64,000 nucleotides of DNA. Source: Symbiodinium natans (lineage: Eukaryota > Sar > Dinophyceae > Suessiales > Symbiodiniaceae). A program made the position numbers and the translations under genes. Positions 21,568-31,473 of this stretch are shown here, piece by piece. A model generated the notes under the pieces. That model had not been told where the DNA came from and ran no database searches. It worked only from the letters and a program-made list of their open reading frames with translations. The stretch is from assembly GCA_905221605.1 (NCBI GenBank), contig CAJNDS010002216.1, positions 366,001 to 430,000 on the forward strand. The letters are read 5' to 3'. The first letter of the stretch is position 1. Each line of letters opens with the position of its first letter.

Positions 21568-21889
21568 CTATTTAGGGTTTAGGGTTAGGGTTTAGGGTTT
21601 AGGGTTTAGGGTTCAGGGTTTAGGGTTTCGGTTTTAGGGGTTTGGACCCCAAGCAACCTCAAATCCTTGATTACCTGGGACTATATACTTGCAGGTGTAC
21701 GGATCATGCCTACACTTTGAGAGCAACTGAGAGAAATTGATAGGTAGAGACGCACGGGCAAGACCAAACACCAAACCCTGAACCCAAAACCCTAAACCAT
21801 AACTCGCTAATCCCCAGAAGCCCCAAACCCAACTACCCACACCCCTCTAAACCCTAAACCCTAAACCCTAATCCCTGGTTTCCAGGCAC

Positions 21890-21938
21890 CCGCGCTGAGC
21901 CCTCTCCGAAATAGCCGCTGATGACCTCACGTGGGAGC
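21890..21938 (-). CDS. Candidate exon, unknown protein
   Basis: One base plus 16 codons, LPREVISGYFGEGSAR. Acceptor TATGAG|G, donor |GTGCCT. Not recognised. A further short open island at 22055-22092 (reading FRWLEGALKLAAT) is poorly bounded. Confidence 0.5.
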
Positions 21939-22109
21939 CTCATACCACGGCGTTCAGAGTGGGGTTTAGGGTTTAGGGTTTAGGGTTTAGGGTTTAGGGT
22001 TTAGGGTTTGGGGTTTAGGGTTTAGGGTTTAGGGTTTCGGGTTTCGGGTTTCGGGTTGCTGCCAACTTCAAGGCCCCCTCGAGCCACCGAAACTCCGTTG
22101 AGGGGGGTT

Positions 22110-23500
22110 TAGGGTTTAGGATTTAGGGTTTCGGGTTCAAGGTTTAGGGTTTAGGGTTTGGGGTTTGGGGTTTAGGGCTAAGAGTTTAGAGTTTACAGTA
22201 GAGTGTTTGAGTTGAGGGTTTCGAGCTTAGGGCGGAAACCCTCAGCCGTTCAGGGCTCAGGCTCCGCCTTCGTTGAGGATTGGGGGGGGGGGGGGGGGTG
22301 TTAATCTCCCAGGTTTAGGGTGTTTGGGTTTAGGGTTTTAGGGTTTAGGGTTTAGGGAGTTAGGGTTTTAGGTTTAGGTTTCGGGTGTAGGGTTTAGGGT
22401 GTAGGGTTTAGGGTTTAGGTTTAGGGTTTAGGGTTAGGGTTTAGGGTCTGGGGTTTCGGGTTGAGGGTTGAGGGTTGAGGGTTTAGTGTGGTCGAGGGTT
22501 TTGAGGGGTTGAGGGTTTGAAGGGATTGAGGGTTTGAGGGTTGGGTGTTCGAAGTTTAGGGTGTTTAGGTTTTGGGTTAGAGGGTTTTAGCGGTTTTAGG
22601 GTTTAGGTTTAGGGTTTAGGGTTTCAGGGTTTAGTTTCGGGTGTGCGGTCGAGCCAGGGTGTGTCGGGGAATTTTTTTTGTTTTTTAAGGTAAGGCTTGC
22701 GGTTTAGGGTTTACGCCCAACCATTAAAGGCCCAAACCCAGGGCGGGGCTTGGGTCTTGGGTAGAGGTCACTACAACTGTCGAGCAAGCAATTGCTGACT
22801 CTGAAGACTCCGGGGACAAGCCATTACCTAAAACCATTAAACTCCTAAACCCTACCCTAAGCCCCGCAAACCCCAAACCCTAAAACCGATCTGGTAGGAG
22901 CTCGTGGGGCTGGAAACGTCTGGGGGAAAATCCCCACCCCCACTTTTTCCTTCGCCTCTCGAAAGAAGCCCACAGGAATTAAGCGCCGCAGCTCCATTCG
23001 GCCCCCTCCTGGCTCTCTTCCTCTGCTTGGAACAAGAAAAAGGGTTGAGGGTTTTGAGGGTTTAGGGTTTAGGGTTTAGGGTTTAGGGGTTAGGGTTTAG
23101 GGTTTAGGTTTAGGGTTGAGGGTTTGGGTTTTTAGGGTTTAGGGTTTTTTTTAGGGTTTGGGTTTAGGGTTGTAGGGTTTTTTAGGGTGTTCGGGTTAGG
23201 GTTAGGGTTTAGGGGTTTAGGGTTTAGGGTTTAGGGTTTAGGGTTTAGGGTTGGGGTTTAGGGTTTAGGGTTTAGGATTTGGGGTTTGGAGTTTAGGGTT
23301 TGGGGTTTGGGACCTTATAACCCCAATTATATCTCAGTAGGTTATAGGCTACAGCATTGCAATGAGGGACAGGGTTTGGTGTTTAGAGTTTGGGGTTTGG
23401 GGTTTGGGTTTTGAGGTTTAGGGTTCAGGGTTTAGGGTTTGGGTTTGGGACCTTATAACCCCAATTATCCGCCGACCCCAGCGGTAGCAGGGCGGCGTCA
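22110..23500. other. Degenerate heptamer field, no gene firmly supported
   Basis: Mostly degraded TTTAGGG/TTGAGGG sequence with a G18 run at 22270. The unique island 22880-23030 is open on the minus strand but the frame is unclear. The 22-base sequence around GACCTTATAACCCCAATTAT occurs at 23312 and again at 23450. Confidence 0.6.
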
Positions 23501-23639
23501 GTGAAGACCCCCCACCGCCCTCACCGCCCTCACCCGCTCTCACAGCATGCTGCTCATGACACCTTGAATTGGAGTGTTTTTGCATTGTTTGGCTTCAGTG
23601 CATGCCCACCCATCGCCCTCACCCATGACGCCTTGAATT

Positions 23640-24760
23640 GGACCTTTGACCCCCCCCACCCCATCCATTCAGGTGGTTTAAAGGGCCCCCCCCCCACCCC
23701 CCCCACCCCCCCCACCCCCCCACCGCCCCCACCCCCCCCACCCCCCACCCCCCCGCGTGTGAGGGTTTAGTGGTTTCAGTGTTTAATGGAGCTAATGGCC
23801 TTCATGGTTTTGTATGGTTGTAACGGTTTCAGTGATCTTAGGGCTTAGTGGTTTGGGGCGTTCATGGTCGTGGTAGACCGCAAACTATACAGGTGAACAG
23901 CCTTCGGCTCTCTGTGTACTTAGCCGCACTGCATTCAGTTGAGGGGGCTTTCTGGAGGTGTCCGACCGCCAAACACCAAACCACGAAAAATTCTTGAAAC
24001 CCCCCGAAACGGGGAGGTCGTTCCTCAGCTAAAGTACCTCCTCCATTCAAGCCCTCATGTTCGAACAACCCCACCCCACCCACCCCCCCCACCCCCACCC
24101 CCCACCCCCCCCAACCCAACCCTCACCCCCCCCCCCCCCCCCAAACCCCGACCCCCACCCCCCCCCCCCCCCCACCCCACACCCCCACACCACCCCCCAC
24201 CCCCCCACCCCCACCACCCCCCCCCCCACCCCCCCCAGCCACTGCTTGGTTTTTAAGGATTCACAGTCCATGCCCCCCATCTTAATTCCCCCGTCCTTGC
24301 CCCCCCCCACACCCCCACGCTTGCCCCCCAGCTCCCACCCCCCCTTCCCCCCTCACCCCACCCCCCACCCCCCCCATCCTTCCCTCCTCGGCCCCTTACA
24401 ACTACTCCGCCCCTGACAAATCTTTAGTTTGAGGGATTCCAATCCACGCCCGCCCTAACCGCCTCCCCACTCTCATCACTCCCCTGCCTTCCGCCCCCAA
24501 CTCCACAAATCCTTGAGCGTCACCTCCCCTGTCCACCCGCCGCGCTCCACCCTGCCTTCAGCCCCAACCCTCTCCCCCTTTCCACCGCCCCCACCCTCTC
24601 CCACTCCCACCCACCAACCCTCCCCAGCCCTCATCATTACCCCCTCCCACCATCGTGCACCATCCGACCGCCCCCCCGCTCTCACCGCTCTCATCGCTTC
24701 TTCATCTCTATCCCTAATCCGACACCAACCCTCTACCGTCACCCCCCACCCCCCCCTGTC
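23640..24760. repeat. Extreme C-rich tracts (CCCCCACC-type)
   Basis: Homopolymeric C with scattered A and T on the plus strand at 23680-23755 and 24060-24420, then C-rich pyrimidine sequence to 24760. The Pro/Thr/His and Gly/Val/Trp frames are translation artefacts. The segment 23770-24050 between the tracts is unique, with no supported exon. Confidence 0.9.
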
Positions 24761-24768
24761 TTGGGTCT

Positions 24769-24931
24769 GGGGTCGGCGGCACTGGCGGTAGCCATTAAAT
24801 CGGGCAGCGCGAGGTCCCCAAAGGACCGAGCAAATGCGGACCTTTTAGCCCGGGTCGTCCCGGGAATAGCCTTGCTGGCCTCTGGCCTTCTGCGAAGCAG
24901 AATTAGGCCGGACGCCAGTGCCGCCGACCCC
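24769..24931. mobile_element. 163-bp element with perfect 19-bp inverted ends
   Basis: GGGGTCGGCGGCACTGGCG at 24769-24787 is exactly reverse-complemented at 24913-24931; the next bases are also partly complementary. The interior is GC-rich. This is MITE- or hairpin-like; no transposase is present. Confidence 0.7.
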
Positions 24932-24989
24932 CGCGTGCCGCCGGTGAACGGTTTTTTTTTCGTGGTTTTTTGCGTCGCCACGGAGGCCC

Positions 24990-25320
24990 CCAGAGGGCGC
25001 GCATCATGAGCATCAGCGGGTCCAGCCTGGGACCCCCAGGCGCGCATCAGGAGCATCAGCGGCTCCCGGGGCGGGACGTGGGGGCGCATCAGGAGCATGA
25101 TGCCCCCCAAAGGGCGGCCATAAGCGATGTGTCTAAGCCCAAGACTAGGAAAAAGGGAGTTTAGGGGCCTTATAAAGTGCTTAGAAACGTTAGGGGAGTC
25201 TAGGAGCCTCAAACGCTTAGAGATTTGAAGGGAGTTTAGGGGCCTGAAAATGCTTAGAAACTTAACGCTTAGAGATTTTAAGGGAGTTTAGGGGCCTCAA
25301 CATGCTTAGAAACTGCTCGC
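24990..25320. repeat. Two local tandem repeats
   Basis: Three spaced copies of GCGCATCAGGAGCAT(CA) at 24998-25100, then three copies of a roughly 60-base unit containing AGGGAGTTTAGGGGCCT and TGCTTAGAAAC at 25155-25318. A minus-strand 157-codon frame spans the region but follows the repeats and is not convincing. Confidence 0.75.
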
Positions 25321-25693
25321 CCCGGGCTTCTGCGTGCGCTGCCCGCCCATGGGCGCAGCCCCTTAAAATAACTGTACTTTATAAGCGGACTAATATGCGG
25401 GGTCATAAGTAATCATACACCTCCAAGTACAGCGTTGCAATGCCCGGCCCACCGCCAGGTTGACGGATAGGGTTTGGTGTTCAGGGTGGGTTTACGGTTT
25501 GGCAGTTGGGGGTTGGCGGGTTAGGGGTTTTAAGAGTTTAGGGCTTAGTTAAGTGTCCTAATCCCTAAACCCTAAACCCTGAACCCTGAACCCTGAACCC
25601 TGAACCCTACACCCTAAACCCCTAAACCCTAAACACTAGACCCTAAACCCTAAACCCTAACACCGCCCCCCCCCGCCCACGCACACTCCGCAC

Positions 25694-25770
25694 CTGCGCC
25701 ACGGCGCGCTGCCGCTCGTCGCTGCTTAGACTGCCCTTGAGGATGCAGAAGCCCTGGCAGCAAAGCTCTG
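25694..25770 (-). CDS. Candidate exon, possibly 2-oxoglutarate-oxygenase-like
   Basis: Two bases plus 25 codons, including CQGFCILKGSLSSDERQRAV. Acceptor CTCAG|, donor |GTGCGG. The G-F-hydrophobic-L-x-G-x-L-S-x-[DE]E pattern resembles the N-terminal strand of phytanoyl-CoA or 2-oxoglutarate dioxygenase-like proteins. No iron-binding HxD/H motif is seen nearby, so this is only a suggestion. Confidence 0.55.
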
Positions 25771-25791
25771 CTGAGGTTCCGGGTCTGGGGT

Positions 25792-26005
25792 TTAGGGTTT
25801 AGGGTTAGGGTTTAGGGTTTAGGGTTTAGGGTTTAGGGTTTAGGGTTTAGGGTTTAGGGTTTAGGGTTTAGGGTTTAGGGTTTAGGGTTTAGGGTTTAGG
25901 GTTTAGGGTTTAGGGTTTAGGGTTTAGGGTTTAGGGTTTAGGGTTTAGGGTTTAGGGTTTAGGGTTTAGGGTTTAGGGTTTAGGGTTTAGGGTTTAGGGT
26001 TTAGG
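25792..26005. repeat. TTTAGGG array
   Basis: About 30 tandem units with one 6-mer. It is the intron-side flank of the exon at 25694-25770. Confidence 0.97.
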
Positions 26006-26364
26006 AGTCAGGGTTTAGGGTTTAGGGTTTAGGGGTTGGGGCTTGGGGGTTCAGGGCTTAGGGTTCGTTTGAGGGCTCCTCCATGAAAGTTGAAACAAGG
26101 AAACGATGCCCACAGGACATTCTGGCTTCAGGTTGCAGGAATCCCAACGCAGTACTTAGAGGCACTAAACCCCAAGTCCAAAACCCAAAACCCAAAACCC
26201 AAATGGCCCCAAGAACAAGCTTGGACTTCACCTTCCATCGGCATCACTAGTCGGAAGACCTAGTTCATCCTCTAACAAAGGAAGTCCACACCTAAACCCT
26301 AAACTCTACACTCTAGACCCTAGACCCAAAATCCTAAACAAGGTTTTTGAACAGGGTGCCCGAC

Positions 26365-26427
26365 CTTCTCTTGAAGGTGTCGTCCGATACGCCAGTCTTT
26401 CTCGTACCACCGCAGCTGGTCCCAGTC
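26365..26427 (-). CDS. Candidate exon, unknown protein
   Basis: Exactly 21 codons in phase 0, beginning DWDQLRWYEKDWRIGRHLQE. Acceptor TTGACAG|G, donor |GTCGGG. Very protein-like (three Trp). Not recognised. Confidence 0.65.
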
Positions 26428-26774
26428 CTGTCAAGGCTGCTGGACGCGTTTGGCTTTAGTTTGGGGCTTAAGGTTGAGGGTTTAGGGTTTAGGGTTTAGG
26501 GTTTAGGGTTTAGGGTTTAGGGTTTAGGGTGTAGGGTTTAGGGCAGGATTGAGGGTTGAGGGTTGAGGGTTTGAGGATCCCTGTGGGCCAACAAAAGCCT
26601 CAGCCCTTCAACTCCAAACCCTCAGAAACTTAGCCCAGAACTCTAGAAGCCTACGCCCTAACCCTTAAACCCTGGTTGATTCTAAACGCTAAACCCTAAA
26701 CCTAGACCCTAAACCCTGAATCCTAAACAATAAACCCTAAACCAACCCTAAACCCGAAGATTGTAGGTTGCTTA

Positions 26775-26835
26775 GGGTGAAGGCACGCAGTGACACGTGG
26801 TCTTCGGCAGCTGGCTCCGAGAGGGCACAGAGGCT
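26775..26835 (-). CDS. Candidate exon, unknown protein
   Basis: Reads SLCALSEPAAEDHVSLRAFT after acceptor CTGGCAG|. The 3' boundary is unresolved. Not recognised. Confidence 0.5.
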
Positions 26836-26877
26836 CTGCCAGGCTCTGCTGCCCTAAACCCTATGCCCTAAAACCCT

Positions 26878-26995
26878 AAACCCTCAAACCCTCAAACCCT
26901 CAAACCCTCAAACCCTCAAACCCTCAAACCCTCAAACCCTCAAACCCTCAAACCCTCAAACCCTCAAACCCTCAAACCCTCAAACCCTAACACCT
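26878..26995. repeat. CCCTCAAA octamer array
   Basis: About 14 uniform copies of CCCTCAAA, an octamer derivative of CCCTAAA. The island at 27028-27072 downstream has a short minus frame (VIGPLAKHATLIALP). Confidence 0.95.
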
Positions 26996-27440
26996 TAAAA
27001 CCCTAAACCCCTACACTCTAAAATCCGGTAGAGCAATCAGAGTCGCATGCTTTGCCAGCGGCCCGATCACCCCTGCCCAAAAAAAAAAACTTCAACCCGC
27101 ATCATGGTTCGGGTTTTGGATTCAGGCTTCAGGCTTCAGGGTTCAGGGTTCAGGGTTCAGGGTTTAGGGTTTAGGGTTGAGGGTTTAGGGTTTAGGGTTT
27201 GGGTTTAGGGTTTAGGGGTTAGAGGGGTTAGAGGGGTTAGAGGGGTTAGAGGGGGTAGCAGAGAGCTTTAGGGTTCAGGGTGGAGGATTCAGGGCTATTC
27301 AGGCTGTGCCAAGAGCTCATAAGGGGTAGAAGACCCCTAGAAGGGACCCTTAAACTTATTCCCTTATATAACCTCTATGTACTTAAGTATCCCCTAAATT
27401 CCCCCTGAATAGGGGTTATTCCTTTAGTCCCTTGAATAAC

Positions 27441-27487
27441 TCGGGCTCCTCGATGTCGAAGAAGCCCGGAGCTATCGGCGATGGCAC
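27441..27487 (-). CDS. Candidate exon, unknown protein
   Basis: 15 codons plus two bases, VPSPIAPGFFDIEEP. Acceptor CCTTAG|G, donor |GTTATT. Not recognised. Confidence 0.5.
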
Positions 27488-27535
27488 CTAAGGGGGCTCA
27501 AGGATTGAGGGTCTCAGGTTAGGATATAAGGTTTA

Positions 27536-27640
27536 GGATTTAGGGTTTAGGGTTTAGGGTTTAGGGTTTAGGGTTTAGGGTTTAGGGTTTAGGGTTTAGG
27601 GTTTAGGGTTTAGGGCTTAGGGTTTAGGGTTTAGGGTTGA
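27536..27640. repeat. TTTAGGG array
   Basis: About 14 tandem units. 27660-27900 is a unique island with a 76-codon minus frame that lacks an upstream acceptor; I left it unassigned. Confidence 0.95.
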
Positions 27641-27944
27641 CATTGAGGCTCTATGGGGTTTGGGGTTTAGGGTTTCCTTCGACTTAAAATCCTGAACCCA
27701 AACCTCTCGCGAACAATTTGGTTTGGCCTGAGCTGCAAGGGGGCAAAGGTTCTTAGAGGGATCCCCTGCCTCCCCACCTCTACCCCCCTGTCCACAAACA
27801 CCCAGGAAGCCTGCCGGAATCCCTCCCCCCGTTTCATTGGCCGGTGTTTCTGGAAATCACCTACAGAGGTTTTTGCAACAACACGGCGTCTGGACAATGA
27901 GTCTTGAAGCCCTAAACCCTAAACCCTAACACCTCAACCCCAAA

Positions 27945-28170
27945 CCCCAAACCCCAAACCCCAAACCCCAAACCCCAGACCCCAAACCCCAAGCCCCAAG
28001 CCCCAAACCCCAAACCCCAAACCCCAAGCCCCAAGCCCCAAACCCCAAACCCCAAACCCCAAACCCCAAACCCCAAACCCCAACCCCAAGCCCCAAAACC
28101 CAAACCCCAAACCCCAAACCCCAAACCCCAAACCCCAAACCCCAAACCCCAAACCCCAAACCCTAAACCC
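27945..28170. repeat. CCCCAAA heptamer array
   Basis: About 30 copies of CCCCAAA with CCCCAAG and one 8-mer variant. The three overlapping GFGVWGL reading frames show it is repeat, not protein. Confidence 0.97.
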
Positions 28171-28189
28171 TAAACCCTAAACCCTGAAC

Positions 28190-28261
28190 CCTGCACGGCA
28201 GGCAGCCGGGAGCCTCGGGCAAGCTCGGCACCTCGCCAGTCTGGCCGGTGAGGGAGTCGAC
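28190..28261 (-). CDS. Candidate exon, unknown protein
   Basis: Exactly 24 codons in phase 0, beginning VDSLTGQTGEVPSLPEAPGC. Acceptor TTGGAG|G, donor |GTTCAG in the flanking repeat. Not recognised. Confidence 0.5.
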
Positions 28262-28339
28262 CTCCAAGCTTCTCAAAAAAGGTTTAGGGTTTCGGGTTTA
28301 TAAGGGTTAAGGGTTTAGGGTTAAGGGTTTAGGGTTTAG

Positions 28340-29270
28340 AGTTTAGGGTTTAGGGTTTAGGGTTTAGGGTTTAGAGTTTAGGGTTTAGGGTTTAGGGTTT
28401 AGGGTTTAGGGTTTAGGGTTTAGGGTTTAGGGTTTAGGGTTTAGGGTTTAGGGTTTAGGGTTTAGGGTTTAGGGTTTAGGGGGTTCAGGGTTTAGGGGTT
28501 AAGGTTTAGCGGATCAGGGGTTTAGGGGCGGGTGTCAGGGGCTTAGGATTCTTGGGTCGACTTCCAGATTTTCGGGGCTTTAGAGAGTTTGAGGGTTTAA
28601 GGGCTTTAGAGGGTTTTAGGGCTTCAGGGTTTTTAGGATTTTGGGGTGCGGGCTTCGGATTTTAGGGCTTTAAGCGGTTTTGGACTTTAGGGTTCGGGGC
28701 TCAAGGTGTTAGGGTTCAGGGTTCAGGCTTCAGGGTTTTAGGATTTTGTTTTTTTTGTTGGGGCTTTAGGGTTTCGGGGTTAAGGGATTTGGAGTTTGGG
28801 TTTCGGGGTTTTCGGGTTTCAGGGCAAAAAGGGTTTTTGGGGCTGTGGAGTTGTGGGCTTGTAGGGTTTTCAGGTTCAGGGCTTTTAAGAATTGGTTTTT
28901 GTTCGGTCTTGGGAAGTTAGGGTTTTTTGGGGGTTAGGAAATTGGAGTTTGTGTTGTTTTTAGAGTTTCGGGGTTATAGGGTTTCGGGCTAGGGCTGGAG
29001 CAATCTCGACCCCCCTCCATTGTATACAAGACCGTTGCTACAAGGACGGCCATCCTAAGCTTCGGGTTTAGGAGTCGGGTGTGGGCAGTTCTCTACATTC
29101 TGCTCCCTTTTGGGGGGGGGGGGGGGTTAGCATGGGCAACACGGAGCCGTTTAAATCGCAGATATCTAAAAAAGGGGCCTGTAACCTTTATAATGAACAA
29201 TAATGAACCTTAATAACACTTAAAGAATGCAGGGTTAGGGCTTTAGGCCTTAGGCTGTGGGTGTTTTCGG
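28340..29270. repeat. TTTAGGG array passing into degraded G/T-rich sequence
   Basis: A clean array to about 28480, then progressively degraded TTTAGGG-derived sequence to about 29000, a G16 run at 29113, and AT-rich unique sequence. No gene seen. Confidence 0.85.
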
Positions 29271-29430
29271 GTCCCTAAACCTTAAATCCGAGAGTGTCTA
29301 AAAAATAAATGTCGGGATAGAACCTGAACTTTTCTGGGCAGGAAGAAGAACACAATGCGGACACAAGGCTTCACGTCGCTTCACGTCGTAGGCCCCTCGC
29401 CAGGTCGCCCGCCACAGGCGAAGCTCACTT

Positions 29431-29643
29431 TCATGTGCCCACAACCACACCCAGGGGCGGCGCCAACTCGCGCAACGGGGTTCGTCTGAACCTCACAAAG
29501 CTGCCCCGTTGCGTGCCGTCTCCAAACATGGCCCGAGTCCCGTCGTGGATCGGGGCCGGCGCCAGGGCCGCGGGGCTGGGAAGCTTCTGCAACGTGACAT
29601 TGTGGAGCCGGGCAGTATACACTGTCCTGGCCTTGCCAGACAT
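29431..29643 (-). CDS. Possible exon, unknown protein
   Basis: A GC-rich island open for about 70 minus-strand codons, containing TVYTARLHNVTLQKL, with a possible acceptor GGCCAG|G at 29627. The plus strand is open for longer, so strand is uncertain. Confidence 0.3.
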   Translation of the reverse strand: MSGKARTVYTARLHNVTLQKLPSPAALAPAPIHDGTRAMFGDGTQRGSFVRFRRTPLRELAPPLGVVVGT

Positions 29644-29886
29644 GCAGGCTCTGTCATCGGAGGCAAAGACTAAAGCTGGTTCAGTTCCGAATTTCTACCC
29701 CAACAGCCCTAGTCCTGGTTCTACCCCAGCCGTAGTCCTGGGAACCCTACACCCTAAACCGTAAACCCTAGCAATCGCAAAACCTGAGATCACTGATACG
29801 AAGGAGTAGCGCAGACTTCTGACGAAACCATCCAACAGCATTCATATGAGGCGCACTAGTAACACCGATACTACTGCCATATGACA

Positions 29887-29947
29887 TATATATATATATA
29901 TAGATATGCGCATCACACACACACATATAATATATATATATATATGT
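29887..29947. repeat. TA/CA dinucleotide tracts
   Basis: (TA)n at 29886-29902 and 29929-29945 around a short (CA)n. Confidence 0.9.
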
Positions 29948-29979
29948 AAGTCGCAATTTCATCCCAACAATAAGGGCCA

Positions 29980-30137
29980 TCACACTGCCTTGCTGACGGC
30001 CAGCACCACCTCGGGCACCTCTTTGTACTTGCTGAGGTTCTCCCGGTTCTGGTGGATCTCCTCGTAGGCTGAAGCTTTCTGAATCATTTTTCTGTTCGGG
30101 GTGGTAGCTGCCCTGGCTGCCTTTCCTTCGAAGAGGG
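29980..30137 (-). CDS. Candidate terminal exon, unknown protein
   Basis: Two bases, 51 codons and TGA. It includes SAYEEIHQNRENLSKYKEVP and ends VVLAVSKAV. Acceptor AGTAG|. The best terminal-exon candidate in the left part: long, charged, helical and free of repeats. Its upstream exons may lie beyond the OPR-like gene (see 33604-33660). Not recognised. Confidence 0.55.
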
Positions 30138-30139
30138 CT

Positions 30140-31221
30140 ACTTAGTGGGCCAGGGCTGTTCCTCACACGCATTGTGTGGGTTTAGGGGCCTAGGGTGGCT
30201 TCGCTGGCATCCCAAAACCGGACCCCAGAACGCGAAATACAAGCTGCCGACGAAGCTTGGGGGCAATGCAGTGGGCGATGAGCCGGCAGAAAAGTTAAAG
30301 GCCCGGTCAGCGCAACACAAACATACCGGACCAACACCTTGAACCTCATACGCTCTGGAGATTTGACCTTTCTGGGGCTCAAGGTTAGGCCACTTCTGAG
30401 ACAGAGCCGTACTGAATGGGCAAGGTAGGGACGTCATGCTTCCGCATCAGTGCCCAGTTCAGCTTTGAGCAGCCCTACCTTAATTACTAGGAATAGGCTC
30501 AAACAGGGATCAGGGTCTAGGAAAACGAGTTGGGGCTTCGGGGTGTTTGGCCTAGGGGACCGCAGTAGATGCTGACTTCCTTTCGGGCCATACTCTTATG
30601 CCTGAACAGCAGTCCTGGATGTAGGCTGTATGGTTTTTAGGCTATATCCTACAGTGACAGGAAGGACCGCGTGTCCTCGACTGCACGCACCAGGGATGGC
30701 TCTGCGAGAACCTTCCAGGGATTCCACATCGACAAGTTTCAAGCCCTCACCCGAAGCTGCAGGAAGCCCCCCAGCATCCTCCGAGGCCCCATGCCTTCTT
30801 ACCAACGACTGACTGTCAGGGCCGCAAACACCAACTCTTCGACCCTAACCCCATGCGAGGCCGGTCCCCAACAGACCCAAAAACACCACCCAAGGGACAC
30901 CATGGGCACCTAGAACCGTTGAGGAGGCTTTGGACGATTTTGGGGCATAGGCGGTGTCGGACTGGAGGTTGGGGGTTGGGGTTCTTGGGTGTAGGGCCTA
31001 GCCTGTTCCGACCGAACCCTGTTTAGATGTGTTCCGGACTGCAGATCAGACTGAGTGGATGCACGTCCTTTTCTGCTGACTGCCGAGACATTCCGCACTC
31101 AGACCTTCACACAGACCTTTCACTGCATAGCTAGAGGGCCAACCATTAATTCTGGTCCAGTCGCGGAAGATCAAACCGACACAAGATTCACGCCAATACT
31201 GCAGAAACATGCAAAAACATG
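30140..31221. other. Unique stretch, no gene firmly supported
   Basis: About 1 kb almost free of telomere-like repeats. Many overlapping 60-110 codon frames exist on both strands (for example 30138-30437, 30596-30805), with none standing out by composition or splice sites. It may be 3' flanking sequence of the OPR-like gene A. Confidence 0.4.
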
Positions 31222-31403
31222 GCACGTGCGCGCAGCCGCTGCAGCCACAGCCGACCTTGGACCCCTGCACTCCCAGCCCTGGCCGTGCTCCCGCGAAGGG
31301 CACCGTGCTGAGCCCGGTGCAAGCGCAGGCCGGTGTGGAGGGTGGCTGCAAGCCGTGGGAGAAAAACAACCGGAGCGACCAGAGCGAGAAACGACCTTCT
31401 GAC
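31222..31403. repeat. 3' flank shared with the second OPR-like gene
   Basis: Aligns along its length with 45816-45984. Both start GGCACGTGCGC.CAGCCGCTG and end AACGACCTTCTGA, with small gaps. Together with the paralogous genes this shows that the duplicated unit extended past the coding region. Confidence 0.8.
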
Positions 31404-31473
31404 TAGTTCATGTTTGGGATAGTATTAAAAATATAGATTTCTATTCCTTATTGAGTTTAGGCACCCTTGAAAT

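Noticed and set aside
23501-24742. Pro-, Gly- and Val-rich ORFs on both strands
   Set aside because: They come from homopolymeric C tracts; no splice sites or conserved composition.
27912-28159. Three overlapping ORFs of GFGVWGL repeats
   Set aside because: Direct translation of a CCCCAAA heptamer array in three frames.
29879-29947. TATA-box promoter from the TA tract
   Set aside because: It is a dinucleotide microsatellite, and dinoflagellate promoters generally lack a canonical TATA box.
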